Origin: Liolophura sinensis
Lineage: Eukaryota > Mollusca > Polyplacophora > Chitonida > Chitonidae
Assembly: GCF_032854445.1 (NCBI RefSeq)
Contig: NC_088298.1
Span: 9,413,504-9,477,503, forward strand
DNA: 64,000 nucleotides
Direction of reading: 5' to 3'
Within the stretch, counting starts at the first letter, position 1; the number at the start of each line of letters is the position of its first letter. Under the pieces are notes generated by a model. The model was not told the DNA's origin and did no database searches. It saw only the letters and a program-made list of their open reading frames with translations. Made by a program: the position numbers and the translations under genes. Below are positions 11,025 through 23,609 of this stretch, piece by piece.

Positions 11025-11240
11025 AGGGATCAACCCCGGGTTGGGTCATACCAAATACTTTAAAAATGGTGCTTGTTGCTGCTCTGTTTGTTGCTCAGCG
11101 CTAAGAGGTCATAGAGCAAGAAAATAGGACTGCATGGTTGGCCTGGTGTCAGTATAATGTGACTGGGTAGGCTGTTATGTCTGGTGTCTCTGGGTTACAT
11201 CGCTTTAACTCCGAAACTCGGCAGCAGCAATTTTCTGAGG
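11025..11240 (+). mobile_element. SINE-B, 5'-truncated
   Basis: Starts at box B (GGGATCAACCCCGGG), then GGTCATACCAAA, GCTCAGCGCTAAGAG, AGAGCAAGAAAATAGGACTG, GTGTCAGTATAATGTGACTGGG and TTATGTCTGGTGTC. The same order is seen in reverse at 53.8-54.1 kb. Confidence 0.75.
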
Positions 11241-11244
11241 TCCC

Positions 11245-14200
11245 ACAACTCAGGCCTATTCCTAAGTTTAAACACACTATTTAAACAGGAGAGTGACTTG
11301 AAGGGAGGTAGTTTGCTGTAGCCCTAATAAATGTTCCAAACCATTACAACATTTCTTCCATGTCCATCATATCTGAGTTTCAATTCCCTGTAAGGATAAT
11401 TTCTCTGCTATTATAAACAAACATTTATACCCCACCCTCTCCATTAATACTTGACCTAACCCTACATGTAGCTGTGTACATTTGCCTACAGTATTTGATT
11501 ATATAAAACAGTTAAAAATGTTTTCTTGAGCATGTCCTTGAATTTTCTTAAATTCCTCAAGTGAGAAACTAACATAATTTCAATTCTTCAAGTCAGAAAA
11601 AGACAAATTACTGTACAGAGACACAGTACAAGTATAATCAGTCAAAACAAAAAAAAAACACACGCACACATCTACAATGTACACACATAAGTCTAGCTTA
11701 GCCTTGTCGGAAGCCAAACATAATGAGGGTAATATTTTTGTAAATTGCAAAAAATGTTAAAATTTATCTCAAATCCGAAAATCCCTAAATTGTTCACCCA
11801 GTGAGAATAATTTCCATAAATTTTTAAGAATCCTAACACATTAAGACATGGAGGAGCGGGGAGGGATTTCTTAAAAATTAAAAATTCATTTTCTTTATTT
11901 TTTTACTTTAATGTACACTTTACAGATCTAAAGAGAACACTACTATCTCAGAATATTTGTACACAATATTCCGGCCAACTGTAATTTCCAAGCATAATTA
12001 GGAGACCTTCTTTCTGATTATGGTAGTTATGGACTTGTCAGCCTACACCAGTTCAGAATCTATCTGGATCTGCAAATTAGGGAAAACATGTTTTCTCAAA
12101 GACACAAATTCAAGGAAATGCCCTGGAAGAAAATAAAATAAAACGAAATTAGTCTGATGCTGAAAACAAACTACATACCATGTAAAACAAGACAAACACT
12201 ATCACATGGCCTGGAGATATAGACATAAGTGCTAGTAAATATACCCAGATGTCAACAGTAAGTAAATGAAGACTATGTTGGTTACAAAACTAAGGTGTGG
12301 GGTCAATAGACAAACCATATTAGGAGACAGGCTATGTATGGTATTCATTAAAAGAAAAAAGGGTGCAGCATAACATTTGCACAAATTAAGAAGGAAATCG
12401 TAATTATGTGATCATACTAGATGTCAGGTGTCTTGAATGCCCAATTCGAATCCTAATTAACAGACAGAGCCTTCGGTTAGAGTTTAACCTTTTACACAGC
12501 AATAAACACATCTCAGAAGACTATCTATCTGGTGTGGTTTACCTGCATCAGGCAGTCCAGGTGAACATATGACTTCAGGGTCATCAGCCAATGACAGCGG
12601 ATGATTTGCCACTGTCTGAAGTGCGACCTTTAACTCAGCTGCGTGATAGCTCTGAGATTGGTTGATCGCTTTCCCATCTTAGTTTCCGAACTAAAATGGA
12701 CTTTACAGCCTTGTCGCCTGTCCCGTCCTCAAGTGTCAACGCTGTATGTGATGAAAACAGCTTTCCTGTCATTTTAAAGTCATTCTGAACTCATACCACT
12801 GTATGCAGGAAAATTCGAAAAACCATAACTTTACAATTAGCACATGAAATGAAACCGGCGTATCCACTTGAACATCGTCTGAAATCACCATTTTCAAATC
12901 CGTTACTAAGGTGAATTCGGTTGCTCTTCCAAAAATTATCTCCTTTTTTCAAAACAATTACTTAGTGTTCCTTCTAAGTTCATACTATCACACAAGTTAT
13001 CGGTTGCCCGTGTACTGATGTACATCCTCCTGGATTTAAATCTGATCGATCAACAAGTTTATCTTTTCCAGATGATGCTGTGTTCAGCTGACTAAAATCA
13101 AAAATGGTGCTTGACAAAGTTTGGCTTGCTTCTGGTACATTTGGGTGGGGTATACTGTGTCAGAATTACTGTATCATTAAAAAACAATGTTTCTTCAGCA
13201 CACATGAAGGTTTGACCTTTGACATGCTGAGGAAAGCATACTCGAAATTTAGGTTAGTTGAAAGGAAAACTACAGTTATGTATTTTTGAAAGCTGAAGCT
13301 GGGAAGAATGAAAAAGATTCCACCTCAACGAAGATCTAAAGCTTTCATCCATGACTATTGAAAGTTGCACATTTTGCTGAGAGTTCTATATTGATCTTAG
13401 AAAGGTGTCTTAAGAACAAGATAATATATCCCCCTGAAAAATGTAAGTTTCAGTGCCAAAAGTAGTATTTTTGCAGAGAGAGACATTGCAGAGACTACAG
13501 AAGCAAAATGTTGCCCTTTGCCAGGTGCTTGACAAACCTCTTATCTAAAACAAACAGCTAAAGAAGACAGATGTAAAAGTTTTTACTCAGCTTTTATTAA
13601 CGACATTCCAATAATTTCAACTGTTAATAAAGTGTTATGTGTACCAGTTTTCACTGCCATATATAATTATACCACAAAAATAATGTATCGCGCCCAATAC
13701 CATCTCATCAGCATGGATTTCCTTTCAAGGTGTTTCCCAATAGCCTATGATTAAGTGAAGCTTTTACACGTACATTGTATATACCTTATTACTTACTCTG
13801 GTTCAACATGTATAATTACAGGTAAGTCTCTGAAATGTCAGGAAGTTTGCCTGGGGCCGAAATTGGTAAACTTGACCATAATCCCACAAGGAGTCAAAAT
13901 GTTTAGTCATTCAATTACGTTTAACAGCTCAAATTAAAAATACCGTGCAATATGCAATGAACATCCCCTCATCCTCGAACACATCAAATGAATAAACCAT
14001 ATACTGTTTTAATGTGTGCGGAAGCCTTCAAGTGTATATTCCTTAAAGCATCAAGCCTAAAGCCTAAAGTGCACTACAGCCAGATCTTGACAACCAATCC
14101 TACGCCCACTGTTGTCGGACGGTCCGTGTATCATACACCCACTACACGCGGACCCTGATCAAACACGCCATCATCCTCCGCTAACCATCTGCGTATCGTC

Positions 14201-14684
14201 GGCCCAGTGTCTGCCGCCAGTACGTGCATGCTGGCGCCATGGTCAGCGTATAATTTTACAACATTCATTTACTTGCAATTGTGATGTACCAACAACGGAA
14301 GTACACTGTAGGCTTCGTATTATTCGCCCGATCAAGTTTCAAGCCGTAAATGCTCAAACCTGTACTATTTAAATTGTTAAATAATTCCAAAGTTATAATG
14401 CGACTTGGTCTATAAATTTTTGGAACTTTATTACCAATTTTGTACATAACATTTGCACATATAAAGGCTGATACATTCATATTGTGAAAGGTAGTTATTA
14501 GGGTTACACTAAAGTAACAGCAAAAACTGGACTGGAAATGTACGAATAATTTTTTTACCACTACCAAAAATATCCGGTTTTAATTTTTACTTCCTTTGGT
14601 GTATTTTCATCATTTATACATTGATAGGTAGAGGAATATTTTCAAAATATGTAATACATTTCATAGCTTGCAAGATTTAAGATG

Positions 14685-14685
<1 letters not shown>
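11245..14685. other. Unique non-coding stretch
   Basis: No repeat longer than a few units and no recognisable exon. Could be intron or intergenic DNA. Confidence 0.5.
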
Positions 14686-14734
<49 letters not shown>

Positions 14735-14737
14735 CGG
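14686..14737. repeat. (TA)n microsatellite
   Basis: About 50 bp of TA repeats interrupted by ACA. Confidence 0.9.
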
Positions 14738-14962
14738 TGTATACAAGTGGTGAACTTGCATACACCATATATAAGTGGCGGACAAAAACATTACAGATCT
14801 CAGACAGTATGCTATTAAAACTCATGCTGTGAGTCATCATGGTGTTCATAAGAGGTATGCCTGTTTACAGGAAACCAGTCCGTATATAGCATTAAACATC
14901 CGATGATCATGGGCCAACGGTCCATGCATGATAACCGGACAATCACATCATGGTACACCTAT

Positions 14963-15220
14963 GATTTGATTGATTGATAGATTGATGTTTTACACGGCAC
15001 TCAAGAATATTTCACCTGGACGACAATAATCAGCATTTTGGTTGAGAGGAAACCAGGCAGAGCCCAGCAGAAACCCACACATATCCACAGGTTGTTGGCT
15101 TCCCACGTATGGTCGCAGCCAGCATGAGCTGGACTTGAACTCGCAGCGACCACATTGGTGAGAGCCTCCTGGGTCATTGCACCACGCTGTTGAAATAATC
15201 TTCTCAGCCATGGAGGCCTT
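14963..15220 (-). mobile_element. SINE-A, near full length
   Basis: The tail (TGATTGATAGATTGATGTTTT), body and tRNA-like head (ending CCATGGAGGCC on +) are recognisable, with a deletion in the central body. Confidence 0.85.
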
Positions 15221-15654
15221 GTTTGTATATGAAGCTACATGGTCGGTGTTTCATGCTCAGACCACGGGTTGACCGTCAGCCAATCAGCGTCGATTTTGTA
15301 TCTCTTTAAGCTGCACTATAATAAGACCGGGGTTAAGGTCTTAAGTAAAATTGCGACCGGGATGGTCACTGTCATTTATCTTCAATCCATGTCTAACATA
15401 GATAAGAAAACTCTCCAAGGCGTTCTCAGTAACAACATTCATTTATTACACATAACAACATGGGAGTGACCAGACTCTGAGATCCTTACAGGTCAACTCC
15501 CTAAAACTCCTCTTCTCTTTGAGAAACAACCATATTTATAAATACAATAGTTTGTTTACTTAACTATTACTAACAGTTGCTGGTTTCAGGTATAAAATTG
15601 TTCTTTAATAACAAACACTGACTGATTAGTAAAACGTACATGTGGAAAGTTAAT

Positions 15655-15764
15655 CTTCTTAACTCTGCACACTTAATCTACTTAACTCTGCACACTTAAT
15701 CTACTTCACTCTGCACACTTAACCTACTTAACTCTGCACACTTAATCTACTTAACTCTGCATGT
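15655..15764. repeat. 23-bp tandem repeat, about 5 copies
   Basis: The unit TTAATCTACTTAACTCTGCACAC is repeated with single changes. Confidence 0.88.
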
Positions 15765-16156
15765 TAATGTACATGAATTATTAGGAGGACCAGCATGTAG
15801 CTGGTCATAATAAGTTGGATGAGTCAGTCAGTCAGAATTAAGCAAAGAGTGCCACCTGAAAAGTTCTAAAATACGTACATGTACAGTAGGTCATTTGATG
15901 TCATCAGAACAGAATACTATACAGAGATTCTTGATACAAGCATATATTTTAATCAAAAAAGTTCTGAATAATTTCCACAACTTTGCCCTATAAACATGCA
16001 ACTTATTAGTAAATAATTATATAAAATATTAAATCACACTGAATTAGAATTCTACTATGTTTAATCAAAGTAAAACACAGTATCAGAATTTCATTCCTAA
16101 TTTTGTCAATCCATCTGCTTAAGCTGCTGAATAAATTTAATTGGGTTTCCATTGTA

Positions 16157-16409
16157 TGTATTTATTTATCTGATTGGTGTTTTACGCAATACTCAAGAAT
16201 ATTTCACTTATACGACGGTGACCAGCATTATGGTGTGTGGAAACCGGGCAGAGCCCAGCAGAAACCCACAACCATCCACAGGTTGCTGGCAGACCTTCCC
16301 ACGTACGGCCAGCATGAGCTGGACTTGAACTCACAGAGAAAGCATTGGTGAGAGACTCCTAGGTCATTACACTGCGCTAGTGCGCTAACCAACTGGGCCA
16401 CGGAGGCCC
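16157..16409 (-). mobile_element. SINE-A, near full length
   Basis: Complete head to tail. The flanks GGTTTCCATTGTATGT (from 16144) and GGTTCCTATTGTAATGT (from 16411) look like a diverged target-site duplication. Confidence 0.87.
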
Positions 16410-17261
16410 TGGTTCCTATTGTAATGTGTCACAAAAACATTGCCTATAAGTGTGCATAAAGTCCTGCATGCTAATGTAAGGCCGCTGAACTTACAGCATG
16501 CATGTTTTGTACAGGTATGTACTTTCACACTATAAGGGCCTCAAATATGAATTGGCACAAATCTGTAACTATACTCCAAGAAAAATAGATATAAGGATGC
16601 ATGGCTGTACCATAGTGACTTAAAAAATATAATATCGCAGCAAAGGTGTCCTCATGCAGGGCAAGAGCATGTACATGTATTAGATTCTGTTTATATATTG
16701 TAAACTCGTGTGAAAGGATGAAGCACATGTACGGTATATAGGTCTATAGATGTATTTGGAGGTAGGTTGGTGGGGTGGGAAAGAACCACACCTTGTCAGA
16801 GACCACAAAAACCTCATGGCTTAATTAATTAAAGGTGCAGCCAAAGAAGCCTGGTGAGCCCTTTGATCAGTGGCTCGAGGGAACTTCCGCCAGTTGACAA
16901 TAACAGACCGTCGGCAAGACAAATCTTTTTTTTAGAGCTAGTTACATTCAATCAGTTTGACAATTTGCTCTTCCCTTGAGCCCCTCTTCAAAAGAATGAC
17001 AATGACATAACAATGTGCACAATTTAAAAACAGTGAGAAAAAAAAAACAAAAACAAATATACATCTTCATAAGAATAAACAGTAATTATTACATATACCT
17101 TCACACCAAAACATATCAAAGTGGATCAAAACAATTTTAATAAAAATGTTACAGTTAATTTGACCCTGTTTTAAAACTTACAAGAAAAAAAAAGAAGAAA
17201 AACAAGAAAAGTAAGTTGTTGAACTGCTTTGATTCACCAATATCAACATCTTTTAAAGTAC

Positions 17262-17443
17262 ATGAATTTATTTATTTGACTTATGCCGTGCACCTACAAA
17301 GTCCAGAGGAAACCGGGCAGAGCCCATGTGAAACCCATAACCATCTGCAGGTTGCGGGAAAACCTTTAATCCCCACCTACAACCCATTGGTGAGGGACTC
17401 CTACGTCAATGTGGCCTGCTAACCACCTTGGCAGCACTGGCCT
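17262..17443 (-). mobile_element. SINE-A, degraded
   Basis: The tail, the GGAAACCGGGCAGAGCCC block, the CATTGGTGAGGGACTCCT head block and the end are present. Internal segments are missing. Confidence 0.7.
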
Positions 17444-17609
17444 CATTTGGCAATTTAACTTTCCCACAAAATATGAAATAGTGCAATATTTCCCCACCAT
17501 ATGGCAGTTAGACAAAGTTGTCTTCATCAAATGCTAGACTGCACTGAAAGCCACACAAGAACTGTTAACCACTTAGTGTCACTACGGTGCCACATGGAAT
17601 GAAAAATCT

Positions 17610-17700
17610 AGAAATTCCCTTCTGTCCAAGGCCAGGTTTAAACACGTGCCCCTGATCTGAGAGTTGAGAGTCACGCACATTACTCCATTGCCGTCTTCCA
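17610..17700 (-). mobile_element. SINE-D candidate, tRNA-like head
   Basis: On the - strand a box A-like GACGGCAATGGAGTAATGTG is followed about 45 bp later by box B-like GTGTTTAAACCTGGCC and then TTGGACAG. The long gap between the boxes suggests a Ser/Leu-type tRNA ancestor. Confidence 0.35.
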
Positions 17701-18349
17701 CTCCTTAACATCATATTCCATTAAGGCAAACGTTTCATTAACTTCAACTGCTTACAGAATACATTGTGCTGTAATTGAAAACAAGGCAAAACACATCAAA
17801 TATAGCAGCAGGGCATGTGTGTGTACACATCAAAGTGCAGAAGGGTTAGGGCTGAACATGTGCCTGGCAGGCTACTTTAATACATACTATCAGGACACGT
17901 GTCACCTGAACACATGTCGCTAATGTCACGTCCTCGAGAGGCCGGTATACAGGTGTCACCAGACGACATACCTGTTTACACCTGGTACAGACGAAAACAT
18001 TAAGGTGGAAATGAGAGCCCAGCCTCAAAATGTCTATATTAGCCTCAGCATGTGGGTGAATGTGTCAGGATTATCTACAAGCTTCAGGTGTATGGGATTA
18101 CGGTAAGATGATAAATGATACCAAGAAAGATGAAATAAAGATATCACTCACCATACCCAGTTTGAGAATGTATTAACACCTACATATATACATCAGTGAT
18201 TTTTGTAAGAGTTCGTTAATACTTTAAGTAATACTCTAAGTGATACTCATCCAAGTTAAAGCTAACTGCTTGTGCTGTATGTTCTTTCCTTCACTTGTAA
18301 GAATAAATCCGTATGAACACGGGTATGTGTACGAACACGTTACAACCCA

Positions 18350-18602
18350 CCTTCTGGGCTAAGTTGGTTAGCACGCTAGTGCAGCGTAATGACCTAGGAG
18401 CCTCTTACCAACGCTGTGAGTTCAAGCCCAGCTTATGCTGGCTTCCTCTCCAGCCATAAGTGGGAAGATCTTCCAACAACCTGAGGATGGTTGTGGGTTT
18501 CCCCCGGGCTCTACTCGGTTTCCTTCCACCATAATGCTGGCCGCCATCATATAAGTGAAATATTCTTGAGTACGGAGAAAAACACCAATCAAATGAAAAA
18601 AT
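18350..18602 (+). mobile_element. SINE-A, near full length
   Basis: The tRNA-like head is on the left (TTGGTTAGCACGC, GTGAGTTCAAGCCC). Body and tail follow, ending in AAACACCAATCAAATG. TACAACC flanks both ends, a possible short target-site duplication. Confidence 0.87.
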
Positions 18603-18963
18603 ACAACCTCCTCTTTTATGTTGTTGTTGGTTTCCACAAGAATAAACCAAATGAATTCAATTACATACAGGTACTAATTGATTTTTCATCTCAGGATAAA
18701 TTTTTCACACCTTCTAGCATTTCTTCATAATTCCACTTGCTCTTAAACTGGAACATTGAGTTTTGATGCTCTACACATATTTACATCTAGGCCTCAGAAG
18801 CAACTGACATCCATCTACCAACCATCAATCAAAATGGATGTTCCATGTATACACATATACAATGGTAGTTGTTTTAATAGATGAAGAAAAGTGAACTGCC
18901 TAGAGTAAAGCGACAGCCTTCGACAAATAACTGAAAAACTTTCCCACCTATGAAAAAAAGAGA

Positions 18964-19172
18964 TTTTATTTATTTTATTGTTGTTTTATGCAGTGCGTCA
19001 TTTCTACAACAGCATTCAGCATTATGGTGGAAGGAAACCAGGCAGGGCTCAGGGGAATCCACTGGATCATCCACAGGTTGCTGGAAGAATATCACATACT
19101 TATAAGTTAGCTGGACTTGAACTCACTACAACAGCATTGGTCAGAGGCTCCTGAGCTAATGTGCTGTGCTTA
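18964..19172 (-). mobile_element. SINE-A, degraded
   Basis: Related to SINE-A through the CAGCATTATGGTGGAAGGAAACC, CATCCACAGGTTGCTGG and GGACTTGAACTCAC blocks, with internal losses. Confidence 0.75.
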
Positions 19173-19655
19173 AGTTCAATAACAACTACATGTATATAAT
19201 GTGTACTTGCATGAGTTTACAAGCCTTGGGTTTCAATTCACATATTCACATCATTTAATCACATATACATACCACGGCACAAGACAGCATATATGTGCCA
19301 TCAATTGTTTTGTTTGCCAGTGCCTTGTAAATGTTGCATCCTGTGGCATATTTTTACAGGTGAGCTTACATGAAGTTTACAGACACCTGGCCCCAATAAC
19401 ATGTGCCCCCAGTCAGTTATGGCTTAATGCCACATCTGCAGGAAATTTCTTTGTGGTCAACATCATTTGTTCTTAACACCAACCATGGTCAATAAAGACT
19501 GGAGGGCAAAGGTATTATTTCATTGCTTTTGACTCATGGTTGTTAAATTTATCCACTCTGTGCCTCCCTATTCATAATTTCTGCAAAGTTCCTTGGGAGA
19601 GGTCAACTTTCTCTGATAAATGTTATAAAGGAAAATAGATCATCCTATTAGAATT

Positions 19656-19853
19656 AGCCTCTCTCCAACGTGGTCACTGTGAGTTCAAGTCCAGCTCAAG
19701 CTGTCTTCCTCTCCTGCCGTACGTGGGAAGGTCTGACAGCAACCTGCGGATGGGTTTCCCCCGGGCAGTTTCCCCCATAATGCTGGCCGCTGTCGTATAA
19801 GTGAAATATTCTTGAGCACGGCGTAAAATACCAATCAAATAAACAAATAAATA
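19656..19853 (+). mobile_element. SINE-A, 5'-truncated
   Basis: Starts within the head (CTCTCTCCAACGTGG), has box B GTGAGTTCAAGTCC, the body, and the full tail with CAAATAAACAAATAAATA. Confidence 0.85.
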
Positions 19854-19928
19854 CCTAAATCTTATTAAAATTGTTTGCATTAATTATTGTATTAATGAGC
19901 AAAAAGATGGAAGATCTTACAATTCCTT

Positions 19929-20056
19929 TATTCATTTGATTGGTGTGATTGGTATACCATCATAAATCAAGAATATAGTGGGAGGAAACCAGAGCCCTGG
20001 GGAAACCCTGACCATCCTCAGGTTGCTGGAAGATCCTCCCACATATGACTGAAGAG
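19929..20056 (-). mobile_element. SINE-A fragment
   Basis: Tail and body only (GATTGGTG, GTGGGAGGAAACCAGAGCCC, ACCATCCTCAGGTTGCTGG). Confidence 0.65.
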
Positions 20057-20982
20057 GATCTTACAAAGGTAAACTTCTATCAGCATTTGTAGCATTTTTC
20101 AATACATCTAGACTTCTCTTCTTCTCTAATTGTTAAAGCACAATAAATTTAAGAAAACCAAAAAAGTAAAGACCTTACAACAGAAAAGACATAAATAAGT
20201 TTTTCTCTGAAATTTACACCCATACCTATTTTTTTATACTGTTAAAACACTTTCTTATTGTCACGGAAAGTTTATAAAAATATCCAATACTGTACTGTGC
20301 TACACAATACAGTCCACCTGTGTCATAGCCTTGCTACCAAATCCATTTTTTACATCCCTACAATCAATATGTAATCATATTGTCTGGAAGAGCACAATAC
20401 AGTATCATTTTTTTTTGTTTTCAGGTTTTTTGTTTGTTTTTTTTTTTGGCCAAAATACACGTATATACAAGTAAACATGTAGAGTCTGTTGAGATATTGC
20501 AACATCGTAAACACTCGGCTGCCACTATGGATACTCAGCCGCCCAACCCTAAATGTTTGACTAGTATTATGAACCAAGAAAAACTTTTGAGCAAACATCT
20601 TCTTGTCTCCCCAAATTTAGACACAGCTAAATTCTTGAGAACTTATTCTGGATTCCTACGTAAGACTCTTAAGATATTGCAACATCCTGACAGTTAACCA
20701 ATGGCTATGCACTTGGCAGACACTTTAACCTTTCTACACATGCTGCCAATACAGTAAACCTTACTCTCTATGCCTAAGTCTGATGTTGTAAATATAGCAA
20801 TAGCGTGCGTGGCTCACAACCTAATTGCACCTCCACTGTGGACGTAATACACCACAAGTTGGCAAAGCGACTGTGTTTATTTGACATTGTCTAAAGACAC
20901 ACATCTGCAGTGCGCTTGTACCGAGCCCACCCTGATGTAGATAGATGTAGGCATGTTGTTGTTGACTTTATACTGCAGGAAA

Positions 20983-21075
20983 GCAGCCTGTGGTTAAGGT
21001 ACTTGTGTTTCAATTGCTAGAGCAAAAATGGAACTAGCAAGGATTCAATCCTGGCCTTGGAAAGGTCATTTTTCC
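20983..21075 (+). mobile_element. SINE-D candidate, tRNA-like head
   Basis: Box A-like CAGCCTGTGGTTAAGG and box B GGATTCAATCC lie about 55 bp apart. CTGGCCTTGGA follows, as in the 17.6-kb copy. It is not a functional tRNA, because the arms do not pair. Confidence 0.38.
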
Positions 21076-21411
21076 CCCTCCCCCACCCCACCCCCCACCT
21101 ACCCCCCACCCCCTTCATTGTTAATGAGACCTTAATTACTACAATATTTTTCATTATTATTTTTCAATAAACGATCGATGATGCACAGTCTAACGGTTAC
21201 TGAAGACAAAACTTCACACCTGATGATGTTTCCAAAAATTTATGTACTCACATACTCATGAGGTCTTAATTATTTACTGATTGAGTTTAATGCCATATTT
21301 AACCAAAAATTTAACCTTATGTGATGAAGTTGAGGTCTATAGATGTAGGACTAACAGGTGAGCTAAACCGAAGTATATACTTCCATCCTTTAGATATACA
21401 TTTGCGTAATT

Positions 21412-21436
21412 TATTTATTTATCTGATTGGTGTTCA
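21412..21436 (-). mobile_element. SINE-A tail scrap
   Basis: TTTATTTATTTATCTGATTGGTGTT matches the extreme 3' end of SINE-A. The rest of the element is absent. Confidence 0.4.
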
Positions 21437-22302
21437 ATTATTTACTGATTGATTTTTATTGCCATATGTAACCAAAACATTTGTGTAACTGTTTTTATTA
21501 GAAAATGAAATTATACTTGAAAAATTCAAGTGTGCCACATCAAAAAAAAAATACAGTAATTATTTGTTAGCTACAATTAAACACTTTGAAATATATCATT
21601 TAAGTAATATTTATACATGTCTTATTATTGCCACACAACTTAAGTACATGTGTATAACATGCACCTTAACACTACAACCATGCTCTATGCTCTATAGACA
21701 CACTGACATAGTCAAGCCACTACATGCCCAAATTCATTCAGTCTTTTCTCCACAAGGTAAATACCCATTAAGATCAGAGTTGGCGGGGATAAAATGGGTG
21801 TACAGGGGAAAAGGGGTGGAGGGCGGAGAGCGGGGTAACTGATGCTAAATACTGTGTGGATTCGCAAGCTGGACCAGGGAGACTGTACTAACTATTGCTC
21901 CATTTATCGCCACAGAGTATTGACGTCAGTCTGTGCGTAAATGGTTGACCTACTTACACAATGACCTAGATACATGCAGCTTCAAGTGAATTGAAGTCTA
22001 CCCAGCAGTCACTGGAGCAGGCCACACCCCTGACCAATCAGGTCGCCTGTCAGCTAATTTGACTGACAGACAGCTAACCAGTGCCAGAGTGGCAGTGAAA
22101 ACCCAGCAAATGTGCTATATGGTTTCGTCTGCCTAGGTCAGGCGGGTTCTTTCAAGCCAAGTCCATTCATGATTCAGAGATATCAACTTTGTCAGCTTGA
22201 CTAAGAGTTCTATATCTCTGCGAGTTATGAGAGACATATAGTGAAGTGGTTAATATAAAGCAAAGATGGCAACTGTGGTACAATACATGTAGCTTTATAC
22301 CG

Positions 22303-22308
<6 letters not shown>

Positions 22309-22359
<51 letters not shown>
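22309..22359. repeat. (TA)n microsatellite
   Basis: About 25 uninterrupted TA units. Confidence 0.95.
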
Positions 22360-22361
<2 letters not shown>

Positions 22362-22794
22362 AACAGTTTTGACCAGACAAATTACAAGCAATCTGGTGAA
22401 AAATCTAAATAAGAAATTCAACTTTAAAACTAGATGATCACAAGAATTTTTTGATCATCTAATCTGTCAACGAAACTTGTTAAATTATTCATTTTTATTT
22501 ATCAGTTGTAGTAAGAAACAGTAAGTTCCATGCAGGGGTGGAGAAACATGCAGTCAACCATGAAGCAATTGAATAGTGACAGCAGCTTTTTTAGGTTTCA
22601 AGCACGTCCATATCCATTTACTCAGTTATTCACAATTAAAGCACGGCATCTAACTGTAACTGGGGTCTTGGTGACGCTTAATTGTATAGCTGTTAACACA
22701 GCCTATCTTATCTTCTAACAATGCGGCAAGGCATATCCCGCAGGAAAGTTTGTCAGTAACTTGCCAATGGTCAGTGGTTTAGTCTGAGCACTCT

Positions 22795-22893
22795 AGTTTC
22801 CTCCACCTATAAAACTGATCGCCATCGCATCAGTGAAAAATTTCTGACATGCTTGGAATTGAACATCAAAATTAAACAAAAAATAAATAAAAC
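22795..22893 (+). mobile_element. Diverged SINE with SINE-A-like tail
   Basis: TTTCCTCCACCTATAAAAC, CGCCATCGCATCAGTGAAAA, a degenerate ATTCTTGAGTACGG block and AAAATAAATAAAA follow the SINE-A tail order with many changes. Confidence 0.55.
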
Positions 22894-23609
22894 CACAACA
22901 AATGGCGTTGGGACTGGCTGCCCCCAATAAAGAAGATGTAACTGCTTTAAAATTAAATTTAGGATGAATTTTTTTAATTACAACATTTCTGTAACTGCCG
23001 TACCATTTCTGTTTACTTTTCCTAAATATAATCAAAACAGTGCAAAAACACTTTGGATTCTTAATATTTTTTTGACTGTGTTAAGAAAAATACAAAACAA
23101 TATGAATAAATCACGAAAGTAACATTTTATTACAATAGTATATTTTGCTGTAATAACACTGTATCAGATTATTTGTACAATCATTTTCAAGACAGCTAGA
23201 GGACTGCAGTCATATGCTCTCCACACACCCACATGGTCTAACCTTAAACTTGAAGAATTGCCACCACAGCTGCGGATTTCCTCAACACAAGATCAATACC
23301 GACAGCGACAGCGCAGAGTTAAAAATAGCAGCATACACGTCAGCCGCTCTTCATTGCATCTACGGTATACTTAACTGCCTGATGCGTGCCTGTGTTACGC
23401 ACACGCTGCATAGCGCCTGCGTATAGCGCCAAGGGCGACCAGAGTACACCTGCTGAGCTGGTAGCTCAGTCAGAAGGAAATGAATGGGGGGTAACTGATA
23501 TCAGATAACCTCTAACCCTTGTCAGACCTCTTTATATGGCGGCTAGACCATTCTATCATCACACTACCATTACACAAGGTGGTCTCAGCTTGTGTGTGGG
23601 AGATCAGTT

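Larger units (their letters stand above)
20060..23605. other. Mostly unique non-coding stretch
   Basis: Contains the SINE-D head at 21.0 kb, a C/T-rich CCCCCACC tract near 21.08 kb, a (TA)n tract and a diverged SINE tail. No exon recognised. Confidence 0.45.
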
